Shown here: positions 24,166 through 33,626 of the stretch, in pieces
How the letters are laid out: the number at the start of each line of letters is the position of its first letter
Numbering within the stretch: position 1 is the stretch's first letter
Source: Paludisphaera rhizosphaerae
GTDB taxonomy: Bacteria; Planctomycetota; Planctomycetia; Isosphaerales; Isosphaeraceae
Direction of reading: 5' to 3'
Length of the DNA: 64,000 nucleotides
NCBI RefSeq assembly: GCF_011065895.1
Contig: NZ_JAALCR010000006.1
Coordinates: forward strand, 1-64,000
Notes under the pieces: generated by a model
What the model saw: the letters and a program-made list of their open reading frames with translations, nothing else
Told to the model about the DNA's origin: nothing
The model's database searches: none
Made by a program: the position numbers and the translations under genes

Positions 24166-25683
24166 TCAACGCCTGGGCTCGGGGGCGTAAGACGCCTTGA
24201 GCCGGCGTTCGATCTCGCTCACAGGGATGCCGAGGCGGTCCTCCAGTGATCGCCCCGAGCCTCTCTTGATGCGCCCGCCGTAAGCGTCGTGGACGTAGTC
24301 CAGGAACGGCTCACGGTACGCGCCTCGGTCGGCCTGCATCAGGAAGACCGCCAGGGCCATCGCCTGCTGATAGTTGACGTAAATCCGCTCCGTGCGGTTG
24401 AAAGCGGCCTGATCCTGGCGAAGGAAGTCGCCCAGGGACAGGAACTTGCGCGCGTCGAGCGAGTTCACGGCTTCCTGGAGCCGAGGGCCGACCAGGCCGC
24501 CGACCTCGATCGCGCCGTCCTCGGTCGGTGTCGTGGTCTCGAAGTAGGTGCCGAGCCCTTCGAACACCCAGTAGTCGCCGGTGTTCGCCAGGTAGGCGTT
24601 GCGCCCGGCCGACTCGAACAGGAGCTGGTGCGAGACCTCGTGATAGAGCGTGGCCTCGACGGGAAGCTCGCCGCCGGCGTCTCGGAAGAAGTAGGCTGGG
24701 CGACGGTTCCCCTTGCCGCCGGGGCCTTTGGGGTCGTAATAGCCAAGGCTTTCTGCCCCGACCCGGTCGCCCGCCACGGGCCGCAGGCGCTCGTGGTATT
24801 CATTCCGGTCGGTGTAGAAGATCACCGTGTGGGGACGGTAGCTGTCGTCAGGTACAAGTTCCGGCGACTTGAAGCGCCTGGCCAATGGCAGTTCGTCGCC
24901 GATCACGTCGGCCATCAGGGTGAAGAAAAGGTCGTGGAAGGCCTCCAGCCGGCGGCCGAATTTGATTGCCTCGGCGAGGGGGACGTCGGCGCGGATTTCG
25001 AAGTGCTCGGTGTTGATCTGCCAGGGGTTGCGCCAGTTCGACCGCAGCCCGTCCGCCTGGGCGGCGGGGAGCCATGTCGTTGGGCGGCCTCGAACGGCCG
25101 GCGCGGGGAGTTCGCCCAGTTCCAGGTGGCGGATCCAGTCCTCGGGGACCCAGCCATAGGTCGGGTGCAACAGGTTCCCCGCCTTGAGCCTCTCGACGGC
25201 GAACGGTCGGGCCCAGCCGCCTTCATGCGGGACGTAGCCCAGCAGCCGACGGACTTCGGCGTCGTCCGGAATTCGGGCGACCGCTTCGCGAAGCGCGAAG
25301 GCCGCACGAGCCATGTGGGGCGGATCCGCGGCGGCCGCTTTCCGGGCCAGGTCGAGGAACGCCTCGCCAGCCGGCTTGCGGATCGCTTCGACGTCTTTTC
25401 CCCAGTCAGCGGGAGTGGTGGATCGGGGGGGCGTGACCTCCGGCAGGACGACCAGCCGGACGGGGCCGCCGTCGTCCGGAGCGGGGATCAGCTTGCGGAT
25501 TTCGGCTGCTCCACGGGCTTCGCCCTGCTTGGAGAGGCGATCGGCCAGGGAGCGGAGGGCCTCGGATTCGCGGTCGACGATCGCGCGAGCCTCGGCTTCG
25601 AGCGCCCGGGCGGAGTCCGTCCCCGACATGGGGGCGGGGACCTGAAACGCCAGGGCGGCCAGGGCGAGGAGCGTCGTGGTCAT
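24166..25683 (-). CDS. Secreted zincin-like metallopeptidase (DUF1570-type)
   Basis: The 505-residue product starts with a short hydrophobic signal (MTTTLLALAALAFQVPAPM). A helical region (about residues 25-200) precedes a domain with the zinc motif HEVSH at 348-352, in LYHEVSHQLLFESAG, followed by WVFEGLGTYFET with the likely downstream Glu. This matches the peptidase-MA-like/DUF1570 group, widespread in planctomycetes and uncharacterised. The end is rich in helices. Its start is 134 bases from the divergent gene at 25818. The substrate is unknown. Confidence 0.75.
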   Translation of the reverse strand: MTTTLLALAALAFQVPAPMSGTDSARALEAEARAIVDRESEALRSLADRLSKQGEARGAAEIRKLIPAPDDGGPVRLVVLPEVTPPRSTTPADWGKDVEAIRKPAGEAFLDLARKAAAADPPHMARAAFALREAVARIPDDAEVRRLLGYVPHEGGWARPFAVERLKAGNLLHPTYGWVPEDWIRHLELGELPAPAVRGRPTTWLPAAQADGLRSNWRNPWQINTEHFEIRADVPLAEAIKFGRRLEAFHDLFFTLMADVIGDELPLARRFKSPELVPDDSYRPHTVIFYTDRNEYHERLRPVAGDRVGAESLGYYDPKGPGGKGNRRPAYFFRDAGGELPVEATLYHEVSHQLLFESAGRNAYLANTGDYWVFEGLGTYFETTTPTEDGAIEVGGLVGPRLQEAVNSLDARKFLSLGDFLRQDQAAFNRTERIYVNYQQAMALAVFLMQADRGAYREPFLDYVHDAYGGRIKRGSGRSLEDRLGIPVSEIERRLKASYAPEPRR

Positions 25684-25817
25684 GGCGGCGGCTGGCTCCC
25701 GGGTCGGCGGTTGGTCTGGACGGCTTCGGCGACGGCCCGCACAATGCGGGCCCGGGAAGATCGACCCAGGCGACCGGACGTCGCGGCTGGGCCCGGCGAC
25801 GAGACACGGAGGAGACG

Positions 25818-26393
25818 ATGATGAACGCGACGCGCCCTCGGCTGGGTTCCGTGGTCTGGTTGGCCGTCGGTCTGATCCTGGGCGTGGGGCTTGCCGGCGG
25901 ACGGCCGCAGGAGCTTCGCGCCGGAGGAGGCGACCGCTCGGGCGAGTCGATCGTGGCCACCGGGCCGATCGCCGTCCGCTTCGACGAGGGGAACAAGGTG
26001 CAGATCCCCGAAGACGCTCTCTATTATCTCGACTACCGGGCCGGGAAGCTGAAGGCGACGGTCCCCACCTATCGCATGATCGGGGGCACCACCAAGCACC
26101 TTGAGGCGTTCGCCGAGCGCGATCTCGTGGCCGATTTCGGGATCGACGTCGACAACGGGCTCAAGCCGCACTTCCTGATGACGACCGGGCAACTGGGAAC
26201 TCTCGGGGCCGGCTGGGCGCCCCTCTTCGTGATCGAGACGAGTACCGGCAAGGCGGCCGTCTACCGGATTCAGCAGGCGTTCGGAATCAGGAACCAGCTC
26301 CGCATCGACCTGCTGGAAATCCGTTCGACCAACCCCGAGGATGCGACCGCCGCCGCATCCGCCGACCCGATCGCCTCCCCTGTCGTCCCCTGA
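25818..26393 (+). CDS. Secreted or membrane-anchored hypothetical protein
   Basis: The 191-residue product begins with Met-Met and a signal or anchor (VVWLAVGLILGVGLAGG, about residues 12-28). The mature part is beta-rich (DALYYLDYRAGKLKATVPTY; LVADFGIDVDNGLKPHFLMT) and ends in an Ala/Pro tail. I do not recognise a family. The layout is typical of planctomycete periplasmic proteins. GGAGACG upstream of the ATG can serve as the ribosome site. Confidence 0.6.
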   Translation: MMNATRPRLGSVVWLAVGLILGVGLAGGRPQELRAGGGDRSGESIVATGPIAVRFDEGNKVQIPEDALYYLDYRAGKLKATVPTYRMIGGTTKHLEAFAERDLVADFGIDVDNGLKPHFLMTTGQLGTLGAGWAPLFVIETSTGKAAVYRIQQAFGIRNQLRIDLLEIRSTNPEDATAAASADPIASPVVP

Positions 26394-26413
26394 ATCGAAC
26401 GCGCTATGCTCGC

Positions 26414-27199
26414 TTAATTCGGCGTTCCGAAGGGGGCGGCCGGAGCCACCGAGCCCCCGATCGGCCGCGAGTTGGTCGTCCCCGGGGCCGCGTCCACCGC
26501 CGGGGCCCCTTCTCCGCCGCCAGCGGGCAGACCGCCGCCGCCGCTACCGCCTTCTTCGAGGATCGCCCCTTCGCCGTAGGGGCGAAGCTCCTGCTTGTCG
26601 ATCAGCCAGCGGCCCTTGGGGTCGAACAGGTGGACCTGCATGAACTGATTGCCGGTCTTGCCGTAGGTGCTGTACGGGTCGCGGACGCCGGAGCCGTAGC
26701 GAGCGAAGATGTCGCCGGTGGTGTACTGGAAGAATCCCAGCCAGCCGTGGTCGATCCCCATGCCGAACGGCGGCTTGGTGTTGTAGTTGATGTAGCCAAA
26801 GACGTTCTTGTGCACCGGCGCGGCGTGGAAGGCCAGCAGGATGATCGCGAAGGTCACGACCGTCGTGCCGAACGAGAAGACCAGCCGGGTGAGGTGATAC
26901 ACCGGGTTCGGGAACCGCACCATCGCCGGCGCCAGCGACTCCGTCGCCAGGCGGAGCAAGAGCACCGAGGCGCAGAAGATCAGCATCATCGCCAGGGTGT
27001 CGGAGAAGCTCCAGCCGATCCCGGTGGAGTCGATCAGTTCGGCCAACGGCTCATAGAAGTTGAACGCGATCAGGCCGCCGAACAGGACGTTGAAGAACAT
27101 CAGGGCCGCGCCCCAGGCCCCCTCGCTCGTCAGGACGTACGTCATGAAGAGCATGAGGGCGACGAGGAGCGTGTCGAGCAGGGCTGGGGGCACGGACAT
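26414..27199 (-). CDS. CvpA family membrane protein
   Basis: The 261-residue product has four membrane helices in the first 130 residues (about 10-28, 32-50, 70-90, 105-128), matching CvpA in spacing, followed by a soluble part and a C-terminal tail rich in Gly, Ala and Pro. CvpA-like proteins are needed for colicin V export and envelope stress in E. coli. Here it is the last gene of a row on the minus strand after pilT and the PilB-type ATPase, with a 59-base gap, so co-transcription is likely. Confidence 0.75.
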   Translation of the reverse strand: MSVPPALLDTLLVALMLFMTYVLTSEGAWGAALMFFNVLFGGLIAFNFYEPLAELIDSTGIGWSFSDTLAMMLIFCASVLLLRLATESLAPAMVRFPNPVYHLTRLVFSFGTTVVTFAIILLAFHAAPVHKNVFGYINYNTKPPFGMGIDHGWLGFFQYTTGDIFARYGSGVRDPYSTYGKTGNQFMQVHLFDPKGRWLIDKQELRPYGEGAILEEGGSGGGGLPAGGGEGAPAVDAAPGTTNSRPIGGSVAPAAPFGTPN

Positions 27200-27258
27200 G
27201 GGTGGTTTTCCCGTTCTGCTGGGCTGAGGTCGGCGGTCGGTTCCTGTTCCGGTTCGGG

Positions 27259-29025
27259 TTACTTGACGACGCGGAGCAATTCCTCGATCGAGGTCCGCCC
27301 CTGGATGACCTGGCGGAGACCGTCTTCCTGGAGGTAGATCATGCCGCCGCGGCGAGCCTCGGCCTTGATCTTGGTGAGCGACGGGTTTTCACGGAGCATC
27401 TCGCGGATCGGCTCGGTGAGGACCAGCAGCTCGAAGATGCCGGCGCGGCCGAAGTAGCCGGTGCCGCCGCACTGTGGGCAGACCTGCTCGGGGTTCTCGG
27501 GCCGTCGATAGAAGACGTCGACCTTGTCGACGGGGAGGTTGGCCTTCTTGAGGAACTCGGGCTTGGGCTTGTAGGGTTCCTTGCAGGATTCGCAGAGGAG
27601 CCGCACGAGCCGCTGGCCGAGCACCGCCGTGAGGGCCGAGGCGATCATGAACGGCTCGACGCCCAGGTCGAGGAGCCGGAAGAGCGCGGTCACGGCGTCG
27701 TTGGAGTGGACCGTGGAGAAGACCATGTGGCCCGTGTTGGCCGCCTGGCAGGCAATGTTCGCCGTCTCCTGGTCGCGGACCTCGCCGATCATGATGACGT
27801 CGGGGTCTTGCCGCAGGATCGACCGCAGGCTGGTGGCGAAGGTCTGGCCGGCCTTGGTGTTGACCTCCATCTGGGTCACGTTGTCGAGGTGGTACTCGAT
27901 CGGGTCCTCGACCGTGATGATGTTCCGCTGATAGCGGTCGATCTCGCGGAGGGCCGCGTACAACGTGGTCGACTTACCCGAGCCGGTCGGACCGCAGGAC
28001 AGGATCATGCCGTGCGGCTGGGTAACCAGGCTGCGGAGCTGTTCGACGAGCTTGGGCCGCATCCCCAGGTCTTCCAGCTTGGTGATCCCGGCCGAGTTGT
28101 CCAGGATTCGCATGACCAGCTTCTCGCCGGCCTTCGAGCCCGAGGTGGCGACGCGGAAGTCGAGGTCTCGGCCCTGGAGTTTAGCCGCGAACGAACCGTC
28201 CTGGGGCTTGCGCTTCTCGGAGATGTCCATCGCCGAGAGAACCTTGAAGACGTTGATGACGGCGTCGCCGGTGGCGCGGTCGAACGGCTCGGCGGAGTGC
28301 AGGATGCCGTCGATTCGGTAGCGGACCGAGAGCTGGTCGGAAGTCGGCTCCAGGTGGATGTCGGTCGCGCGGCGGAGAACGGCGTCGTAGACCAGTTCCT
28401 TGGCCGCCATGAACGACCGCGACTCCTCAGCCTGGCGGACCCGGCTGGGATCCTCCTTGGAGTTCACGCCCGTGGACTTGCCGATGAAGACGATCGGCGG
28501 CCCGGCGCGGTCGACCGACCCCCCGTCTCGATTGAACCAGGGCCGCATCCCCATCCGGGCCAGGATGTCGTTGGCGACTTCGCCCAGGTGGTAGGGGGTC
28601 AGCACCTTGCGGTCGTCGGAGACCGTCTGATTTCGAACGAAGATGTAAGTGAGGATCGGTACGAAGTACGACAACAGCAGAAGCGTCATCCCGACGGGGT
28701 AGATGGGGATCGAGAAGACCATCGCCAGGCCGAGAACCCCCGCGAAGAAGACCACGCTGTTCCAGGTCTCGGACTTGGGGTTGTTCAGCTCCTTGCCGTC
28801 GTGCTCGACCCAGTCGGTCGTCCAGGTCCAGAGGAGATAGATCAGGACGACCGGGACGAATTTGTAGAGGTTCAGATAGAACCCCGGGCCGCGCGGGATC
28901 ACCGGCGCCGCGGTCTGGGCGAGCAGCGGTATGAAGCCCCCGACCGCTTCAGCCGCCTCGGACCCGGCGGCGACGCCGAGCGTCCCGAGCAGAAACGTCG
29001 CGAGCACCAGAGACGGACGACTCAT
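27259..29025 (-). CDS. PilB/GspE-type assembly ATPase with N-terminal membrane anchor
   Basis: The 588-residue product has a C-terminal GspE/PilB core: RRATDIHLEPTSDQLSVRYRI (218-238), Walker A GPTGSGKST (345-353), the Asp box and Walker B (PDVIMIGEVRDQET), and a zinc-binding pair CESC and CPQC further on. Such ATPases power type IV pilus extension or type II secretion. Unusual is the N-terminal 130 residues: a signal-like segment (3-22) and three hydrophobic stretches (about 52-68, 90-106, 112-130) in place of the usual cytoplasmic N1 domain. ATG 29025 has AAAGG upstream. It lies between pilT and cvpA. Confidence 0.88.
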   Translation of the reverse strand: MSRPSLVLATFLLGTLGVAAGSEAAEAVGGFIPLLAQTAAPVIPRGPGFYLNLYKFVPVVLIYLLWTWTTDWVEHDGKELNNPKSETWNSVVFFAGVLGLAMVFSIPIYPVGMTLLLLSYFVPILTYIFVRNQTVSDDRKVLTPYHLGEVANDILARMGMRPWFNRDGGSVDRAGPPIVFIGKSTGVNSKEDPSRVRQAEESRSFMAAKELVYDAVLRRATDIHLEPTSDQLSVRYRIDGILHSAEPFDRATGDAVINVFKVLSAMDISEKRKPQDGSFAAKLQGRDLDFRVATSGSKAGEKLVMRILDNSAGITKLEDLGMRPKLVEQLRSLVTQPHGMILSCGPTGSGKSTTLYAALREIDRYQRNIITVEDPIEYHLDNVTQMEVNTKAGQTFATSLRSILRQDPDVIMIGEVRDQETANIACQAANTGHMVFSTVHSNDAVTALFRLLDLGVEPFMIASALTAVLGQRLVRLLCESCKEPYKPKPEFLKKANLPVDKVDVFYRRPENPEQVCPQCGGTGYFGRAGIFELLVLTEPIREMLRENPSLTKIKAEARRGGMIYLQEDGLRQVIQGRTSIEELLRVVK

Positions 29026-29216
29026 TGCTGACCTTTCTTGGCTGCGTGATCGCGGGGAAGGCGGCGGTCGGCGCGCGACGATCGGGAACGTCGGCGCGAA
29101 GCCCAACCGAGGCGGCGGGCCCGGCCCTCGCCGGTCGGGCCCCTTTTGGCTTTCGTTGAGGCCGTCGGACGGACCCGACGCCCCCGGGCGAGGGCCGTCG
29201 GGACGTCGAGAAACCG

Positions 29217-30368
29217 TTATAGGATACCAGGCTGGTTGATGGTAATCCCCTTGAGGGCCATTTTCAAAGACTCGGGGCTGGGGGCGACTTCGAAGGCCAC
29301 GGCCCGCTCGATCTTCTCGGCGACGACGAGCTGGCGGAGGCTCTCCGTGAAGTCCTGCATCCCTTCCGACATGCCGATCCGGATCGCGTCGCCGAGCTTC
29401 GTGTCTTCCTCGTTGAGGATCAGCTTCTTGACCGTCGGATTCATCCGCATGATTTCGTTGGTCGGGACGCGGGTCACCCCCTTCTCGGCCCACTCCTTCG
29501 TGGTCGGCAGGAGCTTCTGAGCGACGACCGCCTTGAGGTTGAACGCCAGCGACTGCCGCAGCGACGAGTGCATGTCGCGTGGGAAGAGGTCCAGAAGACG
29601 GCTGATCGTCGAGGGCGCCGTGCCGGCGTGGATCGTGCCGAACACGAGGTGGCCGGTCTCGGCCGCGTGCATGGCGGCGTTGAACGTGTCGCGGTCGCGA
29701 AGCTCGCCCACCAGGATGATGTCCGGATCTTGCCGCACCGCGTGCTTCAGCGCGATGTCCCAGTCGATGACGTCGATCCCGACCTCACGCTGGTTGATGA
29801 CCGACTTGTCGTCCTTGTAGGTGTATTCGATCGGGTCCTCGATCGTCACGATGTGCATCCGCTCGCGCTCGTTGACGTACTGGAGCATCGAGGCGATCGA
29901 GGTCGACTTCCCGGAGCCGGTCACGCCGGCGAAGATGATGATCCCCTGGTCGTACTGGGTGATCTCGGCCAGGCTCGGCGGCAGGTGGAGCTGTTCGAAG
30001 GTCGGGATCTTGTTGCTCACGCGCCGGGCGACCAGGCTGAGCCGTCCCCGCGCCTTGAAGAGATTGACGCGGAATCGGGTCTCGACGTCGCCGTCGAGGA
30101 TGATGTGGGCGAAGTCGACGCCCCCCTCCTCGTCCAGAATCCCTCGCTGACGAGGGTTGAGGAGCGGGTACATCAACCGCTCCATGTCGTGAGTCGTCAG
30201 AGGCGGCAGTTGCATCTGCCGGAGGACGCCGGCCAGGCGCATCGAGGGGGCCAGGCCGACCTTCAGGTGGAGGTCCGAGCCCTGATACTTGATGCACATG
30301 CGGAACAGTTTGTTCGCCTCGGGCTCGTTGGCCGGAGCGTCGGTCTTGGATTCGACGGCTGTGGACAT
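29217..30368 (-). CDS. pilT: PilT-type retraction ATPase
   Basis: The 383-residue protein fits PilT in length and motifs: QGSDLHLKVGLAPSMRLAG (29-47), Walker A GVTGSGKS (148-155), Asp box EDPIEYTY, Walker B QDPDIILVGELRDRDT, and the AIRxG-like block DAIRIGMSEGM near residue 330. PilT hexamers drive depolymerisation of type IV pili for twitching. It precedes the PilB-like gene on the same strand with a 191-base gap that contains GC-rich inverted repeats. It follows hisF by 83 bases. Confidence 0.92.
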   Translation of the reverse strand: MSTAVESKTDAPANEPEANKLFRMCIKYQGSDLHLKVGLAPSMRLAGVLRQMQLPPLTTHDMERLMYPLLNPRQRGILDEEGGVDFAHIILDGDVETRFRVNLFKARGRLSLVARRVSNKIPTFEQLHLPPSLAEITQYDQGIIIFAGVTGSGKSTSIASMLQYVNERERMHIVTIEDPIEYTYKDDKSVINQREVGIDVIDWDIALKHAVRQDPDIILVGELRDRDTFNAAMHAAETGHLVFGTIHAGTAPSTISRLLDLFPRDMHSSLRQSLAFNLKAVVAQKLLPTTKEWAEKGVTRVPTNEIMRMNPTVKKLILNEEDTKLGDAIRIGMSEGMQDFTESLRQLVVAEKIERAVAFEVAPSPESLKMALKGITINQPGIL

Positions 30369-30451
30369 GGGCTCTCCTCGGGTCGGTCGAGATCGAGTCG
30401 AATCGAGATGCGATCAGATCGGATCGGAGGGGACGGGCCGGGACGGACGTC

Positions 30452-31243
30452 TCAGGAGGCTCGGGCGGCGGCCTCGGGCCGGCGGACCGGCACGCCGTGC
30501 TCCGCCAGGTAGTCCTTGGTCTCCCGGATCGAATGCTCCTTGTAATGGAAGATGCTCGCGGCCAGAGCGGCGCTGGCGCCCGCCTCGGCCAAGACAGCCC
30601 GCAGATGTTCGGGAGAGCCGGCCCCGCCGGAGGCGACGACCGGGATCGACACGGCGTCGACCACCGCGTGGGTCATCGGCAGATCGTAACCGTTCTTGGT
30701 GCCGTCGGCGTCCATGCTGGTCAGGACGATCTCGCCGGCGCCCAGCCGCTCGACTTCCTGCGCCCAGGCGACGGCTTCCAGACCGGTCGAGACCCGGCCG
30801 CCGTTGATGTGGACTTCCCACACCTCCCGGCCGTCTCGTGAGACGCGTTTGGGGTCGATGTTGACCACGATGCACTGGCTGCCGAATTTTCGGGCCGCCT
30901 TGCGGATCAGCTCGGGATCGCGGACGGCGGCCGAGTTGATCGAGACCTTGTCGGCCCCCGCCTTCAATAGGGCGCGGACGTCTTCGAGGGTTCGGATCCC
31001 GCCGCCGACGGTCAACGGCATGAAGCAGACTTCAGACGTCCGCCGGACGACGTCCCAGAGGATCTCTCTCTGCTCATGGCTGGCCGTGATGTCGAGGAAG
31101 ACCAGTTCGTCGGCCCCTTCCTCGTCGTAACGCCGCGCGACCTCGACCGGATCGCCGGCATCGCGAAGGTTGAGGAAGTTGGTCCCCTTGACCACGCGGC
31201 CTTGATTGACGTCCAGGCAGGGGATGATCCGCTTGGCCAGCAT
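30452..31243 (-). CDS. hisF: Imidazole glycerol phosphate synthase subunit HisF
   Basis: The 263-residue beta/alpha barrel begins [20 protein letters not shown] with the catalytic Asp11 and carries the paired catalytic Asp in VVNIDPKRV near residue 130; phosphate loops are LTVGGGIRT and [11 protein letters not shown]. HisF uses ammonia from HisH to form imidazole-glycerol phosphate and AICAR in histidine synthesis. No hisH or other his genes are nearby, which is common in planctomycetes. It is the first of a minus-strand run with pilT downstream. Confidence 0.95.
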   Translation of the reverse strand: MLAKRIIPCLDVNQGRVVKGTNFLNLRDAGDPVEVARRYDEEGADELVFLDITASHEQREILWDVVRRTSEVCFMPLTVGGGIRTLEDVRALLKAGADKVSINSAAVRDPELIRKAARKFGSQCIVVNIDPKRVSRDGREVWEVHINGGRVSTGLEAVAWAQEVERLGAGEIVLTSMDADGTKNGYDLPMTHAVVDAVSIPVVASGGAGSPEHLRAVLAEAGASAALAASIFHYKEHSIRETKDYLAEHGVPVRRPEAAARAS

Positions 31244-32225
31244 GGGCGACCCCGTCTCCAGCGAAGGGCCGGGCCTCGGCCGCCTCCCGGGCGTCCGAAC
31301 CGATTTCGACGCGTACCGTTGCGCCCGAATCCCCGCAAAGTGCGACGGAGTATTCTATAACAGTCCCGGCACGGAAGCCTAGGGGGGCAACGAAAGTTCC
31401 CGGACTCCCGCCGGCGCCTTCGATCCGACTCGGCGCCTCCCCTCCTCCCTCCACGTCCCTCCATCGCGGAAACGAGCGAGCCCCACGAAGAAACCGCGAG
31501 GCGTCGATCGCTTGCGCGGCCTGGACCCGGGCGGCGTTGCCGACAGCCTCGATGGAGGCAAGATCGGGCCCGAGAATGAAGCGATGGATCCGACTGAAAT
31601 GGGATGAGTCGGGGTTCATCGTCCCTGGTACGTCGGGCAGACGCGGCGAGTCTCCACCGTTTCGAGGCGGGCGGTGAAAGCTTTGTGTTGAATTTGCGGG
31701 TTGCAGAGGTTTGGTGGGCCGTGCGCAGGTTTTGTCGGGGCTGATCGAGCTCATCGCTCCGTCGTCAGGCTCCCGGTTATGCGGCGTTCGTGCTTCGAGT
31801 TGGAGATTTGAGCATGCGTATTCATGATGCTTTCAGGTCGAAAGTCAGGCGCAGTGAAGGGAACCAGTCGGGCTCGGAATTGGGCTCGGCCGCTACGGCG
31901 ATTCATCGGTCGGAATGTTGCTTTTCTAGGCTGCAAAGGGACTTGCGCGTTGGAGTCCCTCGACGTCGAAAGAGCGGAATTGATGGGGCAGGACGTGATT
32001 TTGAAGTCAATGTATGTGGATGCAATAGATTTTGCGGTGGGTGCAGATTTTTTTCTCTGAGGGGAGAGGGTGGTTGCGTTTTGAGGATGAGAATCCCATT
32101 TTAGCATCCTGTGCGAGGCAAGCACGGGATGCCGAATGGGGTTGCTCCCGGATTCGGGTTTGGTTCCGGCGGTTACGGGCGCGGCGCGGTGCCGTGTCGC
32201 TCGCACGACACAAGGAGTTCAACCG
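31244..32225. other. Intergenic region with a low-GC block
   Basis: About 980 bases separate hisF (minus) and the CAP protein (plus). From about 31650 to 32100 the base composition is clearly less GC-rich than the neighbours, including TTTTTT and AT-rich runs. Frames on both strands (for example 31824-32060 plus, 31751-32206 minus) have no signal, motif or ribosome site that I trust. The last 15 bases hold the strong AAGGAG of the next gene. Confidence 0.5.
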
Positions 32226-32876
32226 TTGTCCATCTCCACCTTTGAGTTTCGCAGCGCTTTGCGGCTGATCCTATCCCTTGTTGCGGTGTTCTCGGCCGTC
32301 CTCAGCGCGGATGCTCAACAGTATCAGTATCAGACCGTCGCTCCGACGGTTCCCACCTACACCTACCAGACCACGCAGCCTACCGCGACTCAGCCGACCT
32401 ACCAGGTCGCTCAGCCCACCCAATACGTTCAGCAGCCCGCGGCTCCCGTATATTACTACCAGAGCGCTTACGCCGGCATGGATGCGACGACGCAGCCCGC
32501 GCCGGTCGCTGCGGCACCTGAAGCCGCCGCTGCCGCTCCGGCCGCCGCGGAGGCTCCCGCCGCTGCCTACGGCGATCCCTACGGCTTCACCGCCTGGCTG
32601 AACGGCGTTCGCGCTTCGTACGGCCTGGGCCCTGTCGGCCATGATCCGAACCTGTCGAGCTGGGCGGCGATGAACAACGCCCAGCAGGCGGCCCGCGGTC
32701 TGGGCCACCACGTGATGGGCCCCGCGCGTCGCCAGAACTCGGCGATGGGCGGATTCCCGGGGATCGAGGCGATGTGGATGGCCTCCCCCGCTCACCGGGC
32801 GGCTCTGCTCGATCCGACGATCACCTGGATCGGGATCGCCGGCGCCGGCGCCTGGTGGACCTTCAACGCCAACTGA
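32226..32876 (+). CDS. Secreted CAP/SCP-like domain protein
   Basis: The 216-residue product probably starts at TTG 32226: AAGGAG lies 8 bases upstream and the frame then opens with a signal peptide (SISTFEFRSALRLILSLVAV) cleaved near ADAQQ. No ATG in this position fits. A Gln/Pro/Thr/Tyr-rich linker follows (residues 38-100), then an Ala-rich stretch, and a CAP-like domain from about 120: WLNGVRASYGLGPVGHDPNL, WAAMNN, GLGHHV and WMASPAHRAALLDPTITWIG. It resembles CAP proteins of planctomycetes. No role is known. A perfect palindrome lies after the gene. Confidence 0.75.
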   Translation: MSISTFEFRSALRLILSLVAVFSAVLSADAQQYQYQTVAPTVPTYTYQTTQPTATQPTYQVAQPTQYVQQPAAPVYYYQSAYAGMDATTQPAPVAAAPEAAAAAPAAAEAPAAAYGDPYGFTAWLNGVRASYGLGPVGHDPNLSSWAAMNNAQQAARGLGHHVMGPARRQNSAMGGFPGIEAMWMASPAHRAALLDPTITWIGIAGAGAWWTFNAN

Positions 32877-32894
32877 CGTCCACGACGTCGATCG

Positions 32895-32918
32895 GACCCG
32901 GGAATGCATTCCCGGGTC
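32895..32918. terminator. Perfect 24-base palindrome after the CAP gene
   Basis: GACCCGGGAATG is followed at once by its reverse complement CATTCCCGGGTC, 18 bases after the CAP gene stop. It could form a long hairpin in RNA or cruciform in DNA. No T-run follows, so termination is only a guess; it might be a protein-binding site. Confidence 0.45.
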
Positions 32919-33014
32919 GATCCGACCTTGGACGGAGCCTTTTCCGAAGCGTTGAAGGACCGCGACGGAAAAGACCGTTCGTGGTTGGATCGCCTGCTCT
33001 TCGCTCCTCTGATC

Positions 33015-33626
33015 TCAGAGGAAGAAGGCGCTGCGGATTCCGGAGAGGATCGCCTGTTCTAGGTTGGCGTCACGTCCTCTGGGGATCCATCCCACGGGAA
33101 CCGGCACGGGGCCGACGGTCTCGCGCGTGCGGTTCACGGGGAAGTCGTTGTTGAACACGGCCCGGCCGGCCATCTGGCGGTCGGGTTTGACCAGATCTTC
33201 GAGTTCCTTGTGGACTTCTACTTTCACAAGGAATCCGCCGTTGGGGGCCGGTTCGATCTTGATGATCGCGCGTCGTCGGGTCGTCTGCAAGGTGGCCTCG
33301 AGCCGGTCTCCCAGCGTTCGGGTGTCTCCCAGCCAGGGCTCCAGCAGCGTGGCGCTGATTTTGGGCTCCGTGATGATCGTCCGCGAGAGCCGATTCTCCT
33401 CCGCCACGTCGAAGTAGGCTCCCACCTCGGCGACCGTCTTGTTCCAGACGGCCTCGAAGTCGTTGACGGGGACCCGCAGGGGATTCTCGGCGACGGGCTC
33501 GGGGGCGAAGATCCGCGTGACCCGCGAGGTCGGGATCCATCCCGAGGCGCACCCTGTCGGTGCGATCGCCAAGGCCGTCATTCCGACGAGCCCCGCCATC
33601 CTGGCGATGATCCGCGACTTGCGCAT
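33015..33626 (-). CDS. Lipoprotein, hypothetical
   Basis: The 203-residue product starts MRKSRIIARMAGLVGMTALA and has a lipobox APTGC at about residues 22-26. The mature part is compact and mixed alpha/beta (FEAVWNKTVAEVGAYFDVAE; RRRAIIKIEPAPNGGFLVKV). An in-frame ATG five codons upstream (33641) is possible, but GAGG favours 33626. The mature fold is not assigned. It is transcribed away from the GGDEF gene. Confidence 0.65.
   Translation of the reverse strand: MRKSRIIARMAGLVGMTALAIAPTGCASGWIPTSRVTRIFAPEPVAENPLRVPVNDFEAVWNKTVAEVGAYFDVAEENRLSRTIITEPKISATLLEPWLGDTRTLGDRLEATLQTTRRRAIIKIEPAPNGGFLVKVEVHKELEDLVKPDRQMAGRAVFNNDFPVNRTRETVGPVPVPVGWIPRGRDANLEQAILSGIRSAFFL

Noticed and set aside
29105-29200. 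Intrinsic terminator between pilT and the PilB-like gene
   Set aside because: GC-rich stems such as GGGCCCGGCC facing GGTCGGGCCC exist, but the only T-run (four T) is on the strand opposite to both genes.
31824-32060. 78-codon plus-strand frame in the same gap
   Set aside because: The end looks partly protein-like, but there is no ribosome site or homology that I can recognise; kept only as a low-interest observation.
31751-32206. 151-codon minus-strand frame in the low-GC gap
   Set aside because: No ribosome site, no signal, no motif; composition not protein-like. Not distinguishable from chance.
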